Part shown: positions 10,438-23,008 of the stretch, piece by piece
Layout of the letters: every line of letters begins with the position of its first letter
How positions within the stretch are numbered: position 1 is the stretch's first letter
Assembly (NCBI GenBank): GCA_963682055.1
Contig: OY821741.1
Location: 17,909,211 to 17,973,210 of the forward strand
Source of the DNA: Primula veris
Taxonomy: Eukaryota > Streptophyta > Magnoliopsida > Ericales > Primulaceae
DNA: 64,000 nt
Direction of reading: 5' to 3'
Made by a program: the position numbers and the translations under genes
The notes under the pieces: model-generated
What the model was told of the DNA's origin: nothing
The model's database searches: none
Seen by the model: the letters and a program-made list of their open reading frames with translations, nothing else

Positions 10438-10462
10438 GCTCTGCAGTCTGTCACGAAAACGG
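10438..10462. repeat. Short inverted repeat
   Basis: GTGACAG and CTGTCAC arms face each other around a GCAGTCT-like loop (about 10431-10455) in otherwise unassigned sequence. Confidence 0.35.
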
Positions 10463-10656
10463 ATCGTGCGAAAGTTTGAACCGTTAGATCGGAGCAATTC
10501 CTGGTGCAATAGCTTCATAATTCAATCCCCCTCTTATTATTGCGACTATAATTTATACTCATGAATGAATGCATACTAAATATCAATCACACTCCTTTGA
10601 CTAATAACTTGCTTATCGATTTATGAACCGTAAATGATTACATAATTATACATTGA

Positions 10657-10948
10657 TGATAAAGGAATAATAAAGCTACCTGATTGGGTTCGGCTCTTCC
10701 TTAGCAGAACATGTGCTGCCTGGCCCGAGCACAGGTCCTGATTAATAACTCACTAATACCGAACACCAACACTAAATACTTAAACACTTAGACTTGGGGA
10801 ATCACCACTACCGTCCCGATGGACTCTTCGACCGATAATGAAAACAATAACCACTATGCAGTCCTATAAATAGACAGAATAATGGGTCAGTCCCTCCAGG
10901 TCGATCTGACATTTGACTAAGACACATTTGAATTTTTAATCCTTATCA
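10657..10948 (+). repeat. Short LTR of a deleted Tat-like element
   Basis: 292 bp with matching ends TGATAAAGG...CCTTATCA and a TATA box CCTATAAATAGAC near 10866. It is followed two bases later by TGGCGTCGTCTGTGGG (10951-10966), a primer site related to those of the two larger Tat elements. No gag or pol follows, so the body is deleted. Confidence 0.6.
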
Positions 10949-10969
10949 GCTGGCGTCGTCTGTGGGAAA

Positions 10970-11510
10970 CCATTTCACACCTATTAATGGGCATTTTAGA
11001 GGCTGGTTATATAGTTTGGTTTTCCGAACACACAAACTCAACTAGCAGATTTTTACTTAGATTAAAAACTCTAAGATAAATAGTTATATTGAATTCAAAA
11101 ACTTTTCTTACAAGAAATAAACGAACGGCCTGAATTAGCATCTGTATTACGATATTTTTGGAGATTTTGGTGTGTAGTATATTTCTCATGGTCACCTTTT
11201 ATTTAGAGAGATAATCTTGGACTAAGGACCGAACAGTTTCTAAGACCTCACGGGAATCGATACGTCCGAACGATTTGACTTATATACTAAACTGATTAAG
11301 TACACAGGGGAGTATCAACATTGATTATAAACTGATCACATATATCAAGATTCTTAAAATGATTATCTTATATATTGGCCGAAGAACACCACTGTACAAA
11401 TTTTTAAAAAAATCAAGCTCGCTTAAAACGCCGATTTCAATCAATAAACGATTGGATCACTAATTTGAATGATAGATCGGGTCGACTTTTAATTAGATCG
11501 GGTCAACTTT
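10970..11510. other. Unassigned remnant of deleted retroelement
   Basis: Contains phrases similar in style to Tat non-coding DNA (ccgaacag, gatcgggtc) but no coding frame. Inferred to be residual internal sequence between the LTR at 10657 and the repeats at 11755. Confidence 0.3.
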
Positions 11511-11754
11511 TTAGATCGGTCTTAGTAAACATGTCTTATATATGTTCGGCCTCCAGCATAACATGTTTCATGCAGGGATAGCTCGGCCTCAGGCCTACCA
11601 TGTTTTACGAAGAAGCAACAACAAAAATAAATGCCCAAGACCCTAAGAGACGGCACAAAGCGTACCTCCTTCAGGATCGCACAAAAAGAAAAAAGCAAAG
11701 GAAAAAGCAATAAAAAAGTTCGGCCTCAACAATCAAACAACAAATGAAGAAACG

Positions 11755-12180
11755 AGCAAATAGACCCAAGTCCTCCCCGAGTGGCAAATGTAAACCCAAG
11801 TCCTCCCTGAGGGGAAAATAAACTCAAGTCCTCCCTGAGGGGAAAATATAAACCCAAGTCTTCCCTTAGAGGAAAATAAACCCAAGTCCTCCCTGAGGGA
11901 CAAATATAAACCCAAATCCTCCCTAAGGGGAAAATAAACCCAAGTCCTCCCTGAGGGGTAAATATAAACTCAGGTCCTCCCTGAGGGCAAATAAACCCAA
12001 GTCCTCCCTGAGGGGCAAATATAAACCCAAGTCCTCCAAGAGGGGCGGAGATAGGTACAAATACAAACCCAAGTCCTCCAAGAGGGGCCGAGCAATAAGC
12101 ACAAAGCCAAGTTCTTCAAGAGGGGCAGAGACAGGTACAAAAATAAACCAAAGTTCTCGAAGAGGGGCCGAGCCTAAGGG
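11755..12180 (+). repeat. Tandem repeats, CCCAAGTCCTCC family (Tat 3' region)
   Basis: About 14 units of roughly 28-36 bp built on AAACCCAAGTCCTCCCTGAGGGG followed by an A-rich spacer, drifting to CTCCAAGAGGGG and then TTCTTCAAGAGGGG. Each unit carries a small palindrome (CCTC-CCT-GAGG or CCTC-CAA-GAGG). AAGTCCTCC is also the core of the array at 448-1460 read in element sense, which links this fragment to the Tat family. Confidence 0.75.
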
Positions 12181-12528
12181 AATTTTGTGTCAATTTTGGA
12201 TAACGCAATATGAAACATTAACTAAATCGTCAATTTTGTGTCAATCGTCAATTTTCTTGAATGAAACAATCATAAATTATATAAATTTCATAAAAGAAAT
12301 TAACTCAATATGCAAACATTAACTAAATTTCATAAAACATATTTATTAAACATGATACATCATATAAATTTACAACAACTTGGAAAAAGAGTAATTTACA
12401 TAAAATTAAAAATTAAAAACTAATTATGGACTTGATACGTTTATAACTTTTTCTTCAGTTACAATTTGCTTTCCCGATTGCCTTTCTAGCGCTTTATATA
12501 AGTTGAAATTTGCTCAAAAAAGTTCCTT
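12181..12528. other. AT-rich, no gene recognised
   Basis: Contains imperfect direct repeats (cgtcaattttgtgtcaat; aaacattaactaaattt). It lies beyond the 3' end of the MULE gene and may include the MULE terminal region, but no terminal inverted repeat partner was found. Confidence 0.3.
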
Positions 12529-14572
12529 CTATGGCTCAGCAGCCTCAGTGCGTGTTTCTTCCCACCGTGCTATAATTCTTGGCATTGGAAAGATCCCTTC
12601 TTTAAGAATAATTTGAGCATAATGACAACTGTTGATGTACACTATTACAGTAGGGATGTAATATGTCGTTCCAGGAGGCGGACCAGTATAAAGAGGTAAA
12701 AAAGTGGCGTTTCATACTTGTACCCCTCCATTTTTATTTGGCCATAATGACAACAATACAATTGGCATATTATAATGAGATGCAATTAAAAAACCATAAG
12801 CTGAAAATCTCATCTATTTGTCACAAGGGGCGGGATTTGTAGGATGATAAAAATTCAAACTGGATAGAATATAATCATATCGATAACCATCAAACTCGAG
12901 ATTCTCAAACAGATCATAATAAACGTCTTTCATTTGCTGAAACTCTTGAAACAACTCACATCTAACTGCGTACCAATCATTTTCCCCATGTTCTTTACCC
13001 ATCACATTTGTAATTACTCGCAACCCACAGTTACCATCCCACGCACATCATAAACCGTATCGATGTAATTAGGTAACATGACCCATATATGGTCACTGTA
13101 CAGGAAGGTTTGCCTAGTGGTGGTGGGTTTATTTGTCTGGTTTCGTGTTCTCATAGTTGGGTTTATCTTTACCTCCGGTGTTTCTTCCGCTTTACCTTTG
13201 CCCTTATCTCTACTAGCACTAGCACTCTGTTCCTCCACATACTCCCATCCTGACTTATCTCTCTTACTAGAATTGTTTTCTTTTCTAGGTCTCCCCCTAT
13301 TTTGTCTCACTTCGGAATCATTCATGAATGTTCTAGATGGTAAGGTTATCTCTCGGAGTTGTATTTTCATACGCCGTTTTTCAACATTAGTTTTGGTAGA
13401 ATAAACACTTTTAAACTCTTCTAGATCACCCTCTACCCCATAATCATCGGTGTTCCCATTATCATCAATTACGTCTAATTTTTTCCAGAATGTATGAATA
13501 TATTCTAGAGGAAGAGGCTTTCCGAATAAAATATGTTCACTCATAATATGATGACAAGGTAACCTGTGAGACAATTTTATACCGTAAGAATAATTCTCAT
13601 CAGATTGACCACTACATTTTTTGTGTTCTTGAAATAATAAATCAAAGGCATGGTGTGTGATATACGACCTAAGATTTTTAAATAGAGGTGTCCGTTCTGA
13701 ATGTGGAAAATAAGACTTGGATTTATCCAACTTCATCTTAATATCCTCAAACTGTTTTTCTAGAATTTTATTCACCTCTACCCAAACATTTTCAAATGTG
13801 CCAGTATTTATGAAAAGAGATCTTTTTAGCTTTGCGTGTTGTTGTTCAGCTCGATTACTAGTTCTGTTATCTAGATGTGTTGTATGGTTGGTATAACATG
13901 CAACAAACTTATCGGCATAATCATTTAACAGCTTGTCTACATACTTAAGCACAATAGGGTATGATTTGTAAGAGGAACTGAAAGAAGATTGGTTATGATT
14001 GTACTCCTCTATCGACTCAACATCAACCAATAAACCTCAATCATCTAGAAACGTTTGCCACTCCTCATCTGGCATTTTTTTTTTTTTTTATAGTTTTTCA
14101 AAACATTTTTGGCAATATGAAAAGTGCACAATATATGATGAGAATCGGGAAAAACAACGGATAAAACATTTATCAAGGCCATTTCTCTGTCGGTTACAAA
14201 CACCCTAGGTAGTATACAACCCTCCAATGTATCTTGAAATTTTTTCAAAGCCCATATATAACTTTCCTGAGTCTCATCACTCATGAAAACAAAATATAAA
14301 CAATATGTTTGGTTCGTTGATGTCATTCCTACGACTTCTAGAAATGACATATTAAAACGGTTTGTCCTATATGTACAATCCATTAACAACACATCAGGAA
14401 AAGCTTTGAACATCCTTATAGAATCGGGGTATGCAAAAAACAAGTTCTCAAGAATATGAGTTGTTGGGTTCATATTATAGAAGAAAGTATAGCGATATCT
14501 ATCCAACAAATTAAACAGTTTTTGTATTGGGTTTCTACCATCTCGTTCTTTAACTTTCAGTTTCAGATCCAT
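12529..14572 (-). pseudogene. MULE transposase fused to OTU-like protease, broken
   Basis: The minus strand encodes a Mutator-like transposase: LLMDCTYRTNRF (first catalytic Asp), VTDREMALINV (second Asp), CTFHIAKNV and SNRAEQQHAKLK (Glu). A degenerate SWIM finger follows (LPCHH kept, first Cys pair lost). After a Lys/Arg-rich linker with a GRPRKEN AT-hook-like block comes an OTU-like cysteine protease domain with a late SCHYAQI block holding the presumed catalytic His. Lesions: slippage in an A run at 14076-14090, TGA at 14038-14040, a one-base loss at about 13036-13042 immediately before the catalytic Cys, a TAG after PAPCDK, and a TGA further on. OTU domains fused to MULE transposases are known in plants. 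Non-functional. Confidence 0.82.
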
Positions 14573-14600
14573 TTGATGGATATGGTATCCAATGTCATTT

Positions 14601-14639
14601 ACACTACAAACCGTATATTAATTTTATGGTTTGTAGTGT
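14601..14639. repeat. Perfect 12-bp inverted repeat
   Basis: ACACTACAAACC (14601-14612) faces GGTTTGTAGTGT (14628-14639) across a 15-nt AT-rich loop, just upstream of the MULE frame. It resembles the AAACCGTA hairpins at 32132-32236. Confidence 0.6.
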
Positions 14640-14932
14640 TGTTTTTAACGGTTCGTTATTAATTAACATGACATTTACTGTTTTTTTGTGCTACCATAAT
14701 AACAAACCTGTAGAAAACATATTACAAATTTATAATATTCCAACCCAGCTAAAAATATAACTTACAAATCAACATACAAATCAAATTAAAAAAAACAAAT
14801 GTGCATTTTTTTTTTTGCACGACTAAATCCTTTAAAGTTGGACATAGGGAGGATCTTTCCCGCCGATGTTAATCTGTCCGATGACGGCTCAGTGGACTCT
14901 TCGATTTTGTTTAGCTCCGGACGACGTCTATC
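14640..14932. other. Spacer between MULE and plant mobile domain genes
   Basis: AT-rich; no gene seen. Presumably the 3' flank of the mobile domain gene and 5' flank of the transposase gene, both minus strand. Confidence 0.4.
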
Positions 14933-17367
14933 TCAATGCTGCGATTCTGGATACGGAGAACGCTCGTGTGATGTAATTGTCAATCCTCGAGCCCAAGTGT
15001 CGGTTGAATGCTGACTAGGATGATAATCGTACGACCCAAATGATTGTCTATGATAATCGAACGGAACATCGTCGTGTACGTAGTCCGACCTAGTAAAAGA
15101 AGTACGACGATGACCGCTTGAACTCCCACCCTGATCTGTAGTCGGGCGTCGACCTCCACTCGTTCTTCTACCCCCGGCACTCCCGCCGCTACTAGATTCG
15201 CCTTCCCCTCTGCCTCTTTCGGTACGCCGATAACTTGAAGTCCTAGCGTAAGTTCTTGGGTCGTATCCTTGATCGTCATCACCATCGTCGTCATCGTCAT
15301 CCTCCTCATCCGACTGTTCATCACCTGACCCATACGGTTTCATTCCCAGTTCATTGAAATCCACACGTAGTAAGTCCACATCTGTTTTAGATTTCAGCCG
15401 TTTGAACAATTTGAATCTACGGCGCAACATCGCTTTCTGGAAAAAAAAAAAAAAAAAAAAACCCCGATTTTTTAGTATTGAGATATACAAACAAAAAAAT
15501 AACAAAAAAATATTAATGAATTTTAACTAGTTGTTACCATTTTATTGAGCACACCCGTATGCTCGCGGAAACCGTGAGATGGCAGTCCAAGTTTATGTGG
15601 GTTTATAAAGATGCGGGTCCTCTCTCTATACCATCTCATGTAATCCGGTGATGTCCCCGTGCCAAATTCACCGTTAATAAGCCGGTTGTGGCGGACATTC
15701 CACGCGGTTATAAACTCTTCAAAAAGTGCAGGCCAATCGTGTTTTTGATCAGGTTTAGTCCCATATCTTCTATCCTTGCCGTGACCCTGTTTGGATTTCC
15801 AAATATATGTAGGGACAACCTGAACAAAACCGAACTGTCTCATGAACCTGTCCGCGGGGTGGAACTCAATCTTCTCATTACAAATGAGAGGAACAGAACA
15901 ATGCCAATATCACGGCCCCGCGTGCAGTATTCCGGATAGTCATCGAGGTTCCCGTAAAGTTGCCAGACTATCTGTAATCCGCAAAATTATTATTTGAATA
16001 TGTAAACAATGGTTTAAAAATACATGGATATACCCTAAAAACAACTTAAAAGATGTTCAAATTACAGTTTAAAAACAACTTATAAACAGCTTAAAAGTTG
16101 TTTAAAAGCAGCTTAAAAGCTATAATTTAAACAAATTTTAAGTTGTTTTTAAAACGGCCTGTAAAAACAGCTTAAAAGGAACTTACTAGCTGTGAAAAAA
16201 ACATCTAGTAATAAATTCTATGAACATAAGACCAATGCAATCATATACAGCATATAATACGTAAGTTACATGTAGGAAATAAGAAAGTGAAAATTTACTT
16301 GTTCATGCGACATATGGTCAAACTGGTCCCATCTGTGGACCACATGATGTCCGTAGACATATGGCTTAAGATTAGTAAGCCTCCAAATCTTCCATCTGTA
16401 ATATACAAACAAAAACCGATAAACAATAAATATAAATAAGATAAGTAAATGATAGATGACCTAAAAAAAAAAACAAATCGATTACAAAAATTAAATAATA
16501 TCATACCTGTAACCGAGGGGGAACCTAGGCAATCCCTCATGTGGCTCGATATCAGCAGGCAACCCTTCACATGGTCTAACCGGCAGTAGTCTGGTCATCA
16601 CCCACATATCGAGAAACATCATCGTCCCGCTTACTCCGATAGATTTACCACGCACCAACTTGCATATATTAGCCTCTAACCAGGCCAGAAGAGCTGATCC
16701 CCCAACTATACTCTGCACATGTGTCAAAATCCTTAAGAAATGGCAGAGGCCATAGTGGAATCTGATCACTGCTCTTATCTGAAAACACATGTGCACCAAG
16801 TAATAATAACATGGCAGCCCTGGACTGATATAGCAAACGCTCCTCACTAGGGTTTGGGGGTAATTCACCAAAGGTATATAACATCCAATCAAATCTAACT
16901 GTCAAATAGTTTGTATCGACTTGATTGTCAGCAAGTCTAACACCCAACAAACTCTCTATCATATTCAACCTGCTCGCCTTGGTATCATTCCTCTCCGATC
17001 GGGTAACAGCAAGACCATCCACCCTGAGACCAAGCATAATCTCTACATCCTGTAACGATATCCCCAACTCTCCACCAACAAAATGGAACGAGTGGGTCTC
17101 ATCACGCCACCTATCAACTAAGGATGTAAGAAAGTCTCGGTCTACGGTATAATTACCTATAGTGTGAATACCGTAAAAACCGGCCCTAATAATATTTTCA
17201 ACTACTCTGTCAGGCGTCGGTATCTGCCAACTATAATTATAAATCCTAATCTTATGGGCATCTCCTCTCCCCGCTTATCTTCCAGCATCCCAAGTCTGAT
17301 TTGAAATATGACCGGTCTGCCGTAAAATATCCATCCTGCCTTTAATATGTGGAACTGGCTCTGCCAT
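14933..17367 (-). pseudogene. Plant mobile domain (PMD) gene, four exons, broken
   Basis: A spliced gene related to the aminotransferase-like plant mobile domain family. Exon 1 (17367-16507) starts at an ATG and holds ELGISLQDVEIMLGLRVDG and the SWG...ALLAWLEANICK region. Exon 2 (16395-16299) gives WKIWRLTNLKPYVYGHHVV. Exon 3 (15971-15538) gives IVWQLYGNLDDYPEYC and FHPADRFMRQFGFVQ. Exon 4 (15436-14933) is a long acidic, Arg/Ser/Gly-rich tail. All junctions fit GT-AG. Lesions: TAA at 17275-17277, one extra G in the C5 run at 16699-16703, and a one-base loss near 15908. PMD copies are often found inside MULEs, which fits the neighbour at 12529-14572. Confidence 0.75.
16040..16190. repeat. Short interspersed AAGTTGTTTTTAAAC repeats in PMD intron
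   Basis: Many direct and inverted variants of acagcttaaaagttgtttttaaac. The same family recurs 5' of the PMD gene at about 17500-17690. They can pair with one another on a transcript. Confidence 0.5.
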
Positions 17368-18251
17368 GATGAACCTGTATTAAAAATTATATAAAATTAA
17401 ACAATTTGTCAAAAATGTTATCCTATAAAATATAGTTGGTAAAATATATCCATCTAGAGAGTAATTAGGCAAACAAATCATGCTCGCTATTGTAAAGTTG
17501 TTTTTACAAGATGTTTTTACCAGGCTGTAAGCTGTTTTTACAAGCTGTTTTAAACCCAGCTTAAAAGTTGTTGTAAACAACTTGAAAAAACAACTTACAA
17601 CCTGGTTTAAAAACAGTTTTTAAGCTTTAAAGTTATACTGTAAACATCCTAAAAGCTTGCTTAATAGTTGTTTTTAAACAATCAATTATCGCAGTATATA
17701 ATGTTAGGTGTCTCACCAAACGTACTTTTACCTTATTGCAGTTGTTATTATAAAAAGATAAAATAAAATTGAATAAAAACCCATTTTTTTTATAAAACGA
17801 GAAAAATATCAATAACCCTAATTTTTATTAATTAATTTACGGCTAATATCAAACAAATTAATTAAAAAAAAATACCTAATTTTATAAAATACGTAATTTA
17901 CACTAAAAACGGGTAAATATTAATAAATCCTAACTATTTTTATTTTTAACAATAAAAACAAGATAAGAAATATACACATTTAATGATAACCAAACAAATT
18001 TGAATAAAAACCCTAATTTTCTTATAAATTGGACAAATATCAACAATTCTAATTTCTATAATTAATATAAACAAACAACAAACAATTATATATAGCTAAG
18101 TGAATAATCAATTGACATATTTTATATATTTTTTCCTATTTTACAAATTGAAATTACACAAAATAAATAATAAATTAGAGAATAAAGAAATACTTTGAAT
18201 TAGGGGGAAATTTGATTGATGAATTGGAGTTTTTTGTTAATAAAGTTGATG
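17368..18251. other. 5' flank of PMD gene, AT-rich
   Basis: AT-rich flank holding the second cluster of cttaaaagttgtt repeats (17500-17690); no ORF. A GA run (gagagaaagagacagagagag) lies just before the copia LTR fragment at 18335. Confidence 0.4.
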
Positions 18252-19597
18252 GCTATTGTGGTTGATTGATTTGGGTTTTTTTGGATGATAAATTTGAGTT
18301 TTTGAGAGAAAGAGACAGAGAGAGAAAAAACGTATGTTGGCCCGTGCGGCTAAACCTTAGAGGAGTTTGGTGGTGGGGGGGGGGGGGGGGGGGGTGAATA
18401 AGGTTTTTGGTGCTTTTTGCCTAATTAAACTTATTGGCGACTTACTACCCAACTTTTTATAATTCTAATCTTAAGCGTTTAATAATGTTAATGAAATGCT
18501 ATAAATCCTAAACGCAAGCAAGAAAATAAGCAATATTATAAGTTGCGGAAAGTAAAAGGTTAGGGAAAGAAATTGACACCGTGATTTATAGAGGTTCGGC
18601 AAAATGGCCTACGTCCTCTCCTCGGTACTACCGAGTATTTCACTAAAGATAATTTTCCCGATTTTACAAATCCTATCGAGCTCAATCGACCGATTGGCTC
18701 ACCCTCTACCCGAGGTTTCTACTCTTGATACAAGTGCAAGAGAACACGTTTTACGAGTCAACGACTCCCCCTCAATCTATGAGTACCCAAGTGTTTTAAC
18801 CTAGAACTTTTAACCAACACTTTGGCTTAAAAGTTTCTACCCAAACACTCACTCACAAATGAGCTTATAAATTGCTCTTTACAAAATTGTTGAAATTAAA
18901 TCACTCTCACAATTTGATTGCTTCTAAATAAGCTAATTTGTGATTTTGATTTTGTTCGATCTTGGTTTGAGCTTGAGTAGCTTTCTCTTGAATATCTGTC
19001 TTTTTGAGCTTTTTCTCAACAATGGAGAATTTGGATGTTTTTGGATTAAGAGAGGTTGAAGGATTGATTGGTTGATAATGGATGTAATGGTTGTCTTTTT
19101 AGAGTGATTTGGGTTGGTTTATATGGACCAAAAGGTCTGTTTTTTTGTATATGACCGTTGGTAGTGGTTGATGGTTTTATCCAAAGGTTTTAAGCAATTT
19201 TCCAGAATAAGCTGAAAAGCTGTTTTTGAAAACAGCAGAAAACGATCGGTCGTTTTCTGCAGACGATCGGTCGTTTTCAGAAAACGATCGGTCGTTTCAG
19301 AGTTTCGACCGGTCGTTATTCAGACGACCTTTCTGGAAGAAATTGGACCAAAAACGATCAGTCGTTTTTATCCAGACGATCGGTCGTTGTCTCTGGCAGT
19401 TTCTTGGTTTTCTCGTTGTTCTTCGAAAGCTCATAACTCCTTCGTTTTAGCTCCGATTCTGGTTCCGCTTGAACCTGTGGCTTCGTTTTTCTGTGCTCTA
19501 TCTTTCTGGCATTCTGAAATTTACATTTTCTTCTTTTGGAAAAGACAAGCATTATATCATCGAAATAGAGAAATCGTAAAATCATTAAAACATAATC
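18252..19597. repeat. Left copy of a 1.35-kb direct duplication (flank plus copia LTR)
   Basis: Comprises 83 bp of flank ending in ACGTA and the first 1263 bp of a copia LTR (from 18335). The same 83 bp plus LTR recurs at 26853-28181 with about a dozen substitutions. This copy stops exactly where the LTR of the next element begins (19598), lacking the last ~40 bp of the LTR. It resembles the 26936 LTR more closely than that LTR resembles its own partner at 30771, so it arose by duplication after the copia insertion. Confidence 0.82.
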
Positions 19598-19801
19598 TGT
19601 TGTAATACACTATTAGCTACGTATATAGGGAGACAGAAGTAGAGAGAGGGAAGAACAGTATGATCTTTATTAATGAAGGAATATGAATGTATGAATAAAT
19701 ACAAGACCCCTAACCCTCTTTATATAGATAGAGGGGTAGGGTTACAAGCCCACTTGGGCCCATAAAGTACAAGCCCAATAGTCCAATAATATCTTACAAC
19801 A
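19598..19801 (-). repeat. 3' LTR of the 7.2-kb copia element
   Basis: TGTTGTAATACAC...TCTTACAACA, 204 bp. TATA-like TATATAAAG on the minus strand at 19718-19726. Identical to 26628-26831. Confidence 0.9.
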
Positions 19802-19969
19802 CTCCCCCTTTGGACGTCTTGAATTCTTCGTCTTCATGCAGTCGATCTGAGTCGATTTCATTCGCAATGCTAAACACATAAAAACCTTAGGGCCGGAAAA
19901 CCCAGTGTGGGACAAAACCGGTACCTAGGAGAAACTGTGTAGTTGAATGATATAGGCCGAAATATCATG

Positions 19970-20290
19970 TAAGTAACTAACCACAAAACAGTGTGTCTCA
20001 TCAAAACCTTGACAGAGCAAACCCAATGGGAAAATCTCTGATCGAAGGAAAAAGAGTGCAACAATGGTAGTAGTAGGGATCAACCACAAAACAGTGTGCC
20101 TCATCAAAACCTTGTCAGAGCAAACCCAATGGGAAAATCTCTGATCGAAGGAAAAAGAGTGCAACAGTGGTAGAAGTAGGGGATCAACCAGAAAATAGGT
20201 GCCTCATCAAAACCTTGCTAGAGTAAACCCAGTGGGAAAAACCTCTAGTCGAAGGACAAAAGAGTACACAGTGGTAAGAAGTATACAACC
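19970..20290. repeat. Tandem repeats of about 105 bp in copia 3' region
   Basis: Three to four units with the phrase CTCATCAAAACCTTG, then AAACCCAATGGGAAAA, then a GAAGGAAAAAGAGTGCAACA block. This lies between pol and the 3' LTR of the minus-strand copia, a usual place for such repeats in this lineage. Confidence 0.65.
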
Positions 20291-22777
20291 GGATACTCCC
20301 CCTAATTTCGGCAATCTTAAGTGAGATATGATGGGAACGTGTCTCGCTAAAAACCTTGCCAAGGAAAACCCAGTGGGAAAAAACCTTGGTCTAAGGACAA
20401 AAAGAGTACACAAGCATGCGACTGGATGCTCCCCCTCACTTGTACACGACAGGGTGCGAAGATTTCGACTAAGTAGTAATTAGTGCAATAAGCATTCACC
20501 TGGATGCTCCCCCGCACTTGCACACGACTGGTGCAAAGATTTCATATTCCAAGAAAGAGAACGAGCATTCGAATGGATGCCTCATTTACTTGCACACGAC
20601 TGTATGCAAGAAAATATAGCGTGGAATAAAACGAGCATTCGACAGGATGCTCTTAAACTTCATATGTGAAGATTTATTTCGACGATAAATGCTAAATAGC
20701 ATAATGTAGTAATGTCTCTCTTGATCGATAACAACAAGTTGTCTTCTATGACAAGTGTTTTATCTGGATCGTGAGACAGAGCATATATAATTCAAATATG
20801 GCTAATACTAGCTCGAAGCCATATACACTCTCTAGTCGTCTCATAGAGCACGAGCAGATCATAGTGATTCGTTTGGAGTCATTCCAAGACCTCCAAGATA
20901 TCGCCTTATTCCTAATGGTAAAGACATGCCATGTTAGGAATATCCCTTATGCGGGTCTGATAAGTAACCAGCATCGGTATAACCGAAAAAGGGTTGCGTT
21001 AATTCGAGTACCGAAGGGGGTAGATACACTCGATGACGCAAATGGGATAAGACAAGCCCTCATCCACAGTTACCTTAAGGTAATGGGAAAATGTCTTTTA
21101 TGCCATTTCGATGGCAGCGTGTTAGCGCAATGTTGTGTCGAGCTATACCATTCACAACATACGAGATGTTCGTCATAGCACATTAGACCAAGTACAATGA
21201 TGCGCTTATTGTACTTAGATATGAACATGATGGTTCAATATCTCTTCATCGTCTCATCAGGGACGGACTGGGTCTATATCAATGTCTAGTGATCGAACGA
21301 TCATGGGAGAATCTGACGACTTAGCGTCATGATGACTAAAACGTCATAACACCTTCTGGGTGTAGTCTGAATCATGGACTTAGATTCAATCTTTACGGGA
21401 CTCGATCATCAGGCCGAGTCACTACCGTTTCTTCCCAAGATCCTTCATCTCGAAGGCAAATCCAAAAATGGATCGCGTAATAAAACACGCAAGGGCATAA
21501 TACTTGTTCAAGTATCCCAAGCTAATCAAGTACTCACTTAGGCGGGTATACCACATCCGCTCGGATTATATTAATCCATATAGTGAACGTCTCATTTAAT
21601 TGAGATCGTGTTCCGTGGTCAGGAACTACTTGATTCAAGCATTATGAAGTCACACAGGGACCTTCATCTATATCGCTTTGTCTAAATCCCCATAGAGATA
21701 AAACTGTGACCACATTCATGGCTGCATACTCAGTTTTTTTGGAAACTACTAAACTGGTAAAGTAGGGGACTATTATAATGTCCATTTCGAGGAAATCAAC
21801 CATCTCGTAATCAATTCCAAGGTGTGAGAGAAGCCTTGCGCTACTAGGCGAGCATTCTACAATCTCATTATTCTCATCAATTTTCCTTACGAATAACCAA
21901 ATAAATGAACTCGTTTAACATTGGTGGTGTTGGATTTACAGGTCCGAACACACTTTCGCTAAGGAGTCTACTTGGATTGCAAGTTTCCATTAGTCCAGTC
22001 TATTCTACGTTGACTTCAGGCAACGGTATATGGTTCTCTGTCATAATTTGTTCATATTATCAGTCGTCACTGAATATATGAACAAGTAATCAATGACAAT
22101 CTCGTGTCGCTTCAATATCGTCTAAGATATCATGATCGACAGATATTTCGAGATTCTTAGGATGAGGAGGAAATCACACATCTCCTTGATCCTTTATAAT
22201 CTCGTGCGACAAACGAGTTTCAGTTCACCACCTCTGGGGCTGAACGAATTAAGAACCGGTCAACTTCCTCATATCTTAGGAAGGACGACAGACTGACGGC
22301 CGACGGCAGCGTCCTTTGCTTTGGCAGGTTCGGCCAAAGCAACGTGTTACGACAGGAACACGGCGTCCGACAGGAACGTCTATCCTTGCAAGCATTTTGC
22401 AGCAGGTATAAATGATCTCGTGACATCTCATAAAGTCATTAAATGCGTCTGGGATTTAGTTAGACTTGAGGGAGTCTATGCACTTACTTATCACTAAGTG
22501 CAGGTTTGGGGATCAAGCTAAGACCGAGTGGGTTATGCCACGTTATTTCACGTCGTTTCTTATCAACGGTAACGTGCAAATCTCCCCCTAACGACGGAGA
22601 GAACAGTCTTAGCGATGTCACTTTCGTATATCATGCGGTAAAGAGATCGCTTGCCAAGGTTACTCTATCAAATGATAGGCAGGAGATTCATAATCGACTT
22701 ATGTCCCATTCAGAGGTCCATATTTTGAATGCTAGAGCGGCTCAATCAAAATATTAATTAATCACTCTAAACGCGCG
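20291..22777 (-). pseudogene. Decayed copia pol (RT/RNase H side)
   Basis: By position between the integrase remnant and the 3' LTR this should hold RT and RNase H. Only short, frame-shifted pieces are seen and no YVDD motif was found by eye. The frames of 60-135 residues here show no recognisable domain. Confidence 0.4.
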
Positions 22778-23008
22778 TTAATATGAGACTTCTGGCTCAT
22801 AACCAGTAACCAGCTGGTACGCATATTGTGTTTGAGTGTCTATGGGACTCATAACGGACCAATGCAGCAAAATAGCATAACCCCACACGGAAATATAAAT
22901 CTTTGTGCGCAAGACCAAGAAATGCGTGCAATCATTTGCAGTCGCATCATCAAACTTTCCATGAGTCCATTTGGGTCTAAACATAATCGACAGAATGTTC
23001 AATTTCAA
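22778..23008 (-). pseudogene. Copia integrase remnant
   Basis: A 76-residue frame reads like the end of a copia integrase core: PKWTHGKFDDATANDC, a block ending WGYAILLHWSVMSPI, then QYAYQLVTGYEPEVSYL, comparable to the region before the F-G-C block. It is short and lacks the DDE residues. Confidence 0.5.

Noticed and set aside
13078..13404. Hydrophobic plus-strand frame
   Set aside because: Opposite-strand shadow of the MULE transposase.
18373..18395. Poly-G run as a G-quadruplex regulator
   Set aside because: Homopolymer length differs among the three LTR copies and looks like slippage; no further support.
20771..21178. 135-residue plus-strand frame in the decayed copia
   Set aside because: Antisense to the element, no recognisable domain, no TATA box or splice context.
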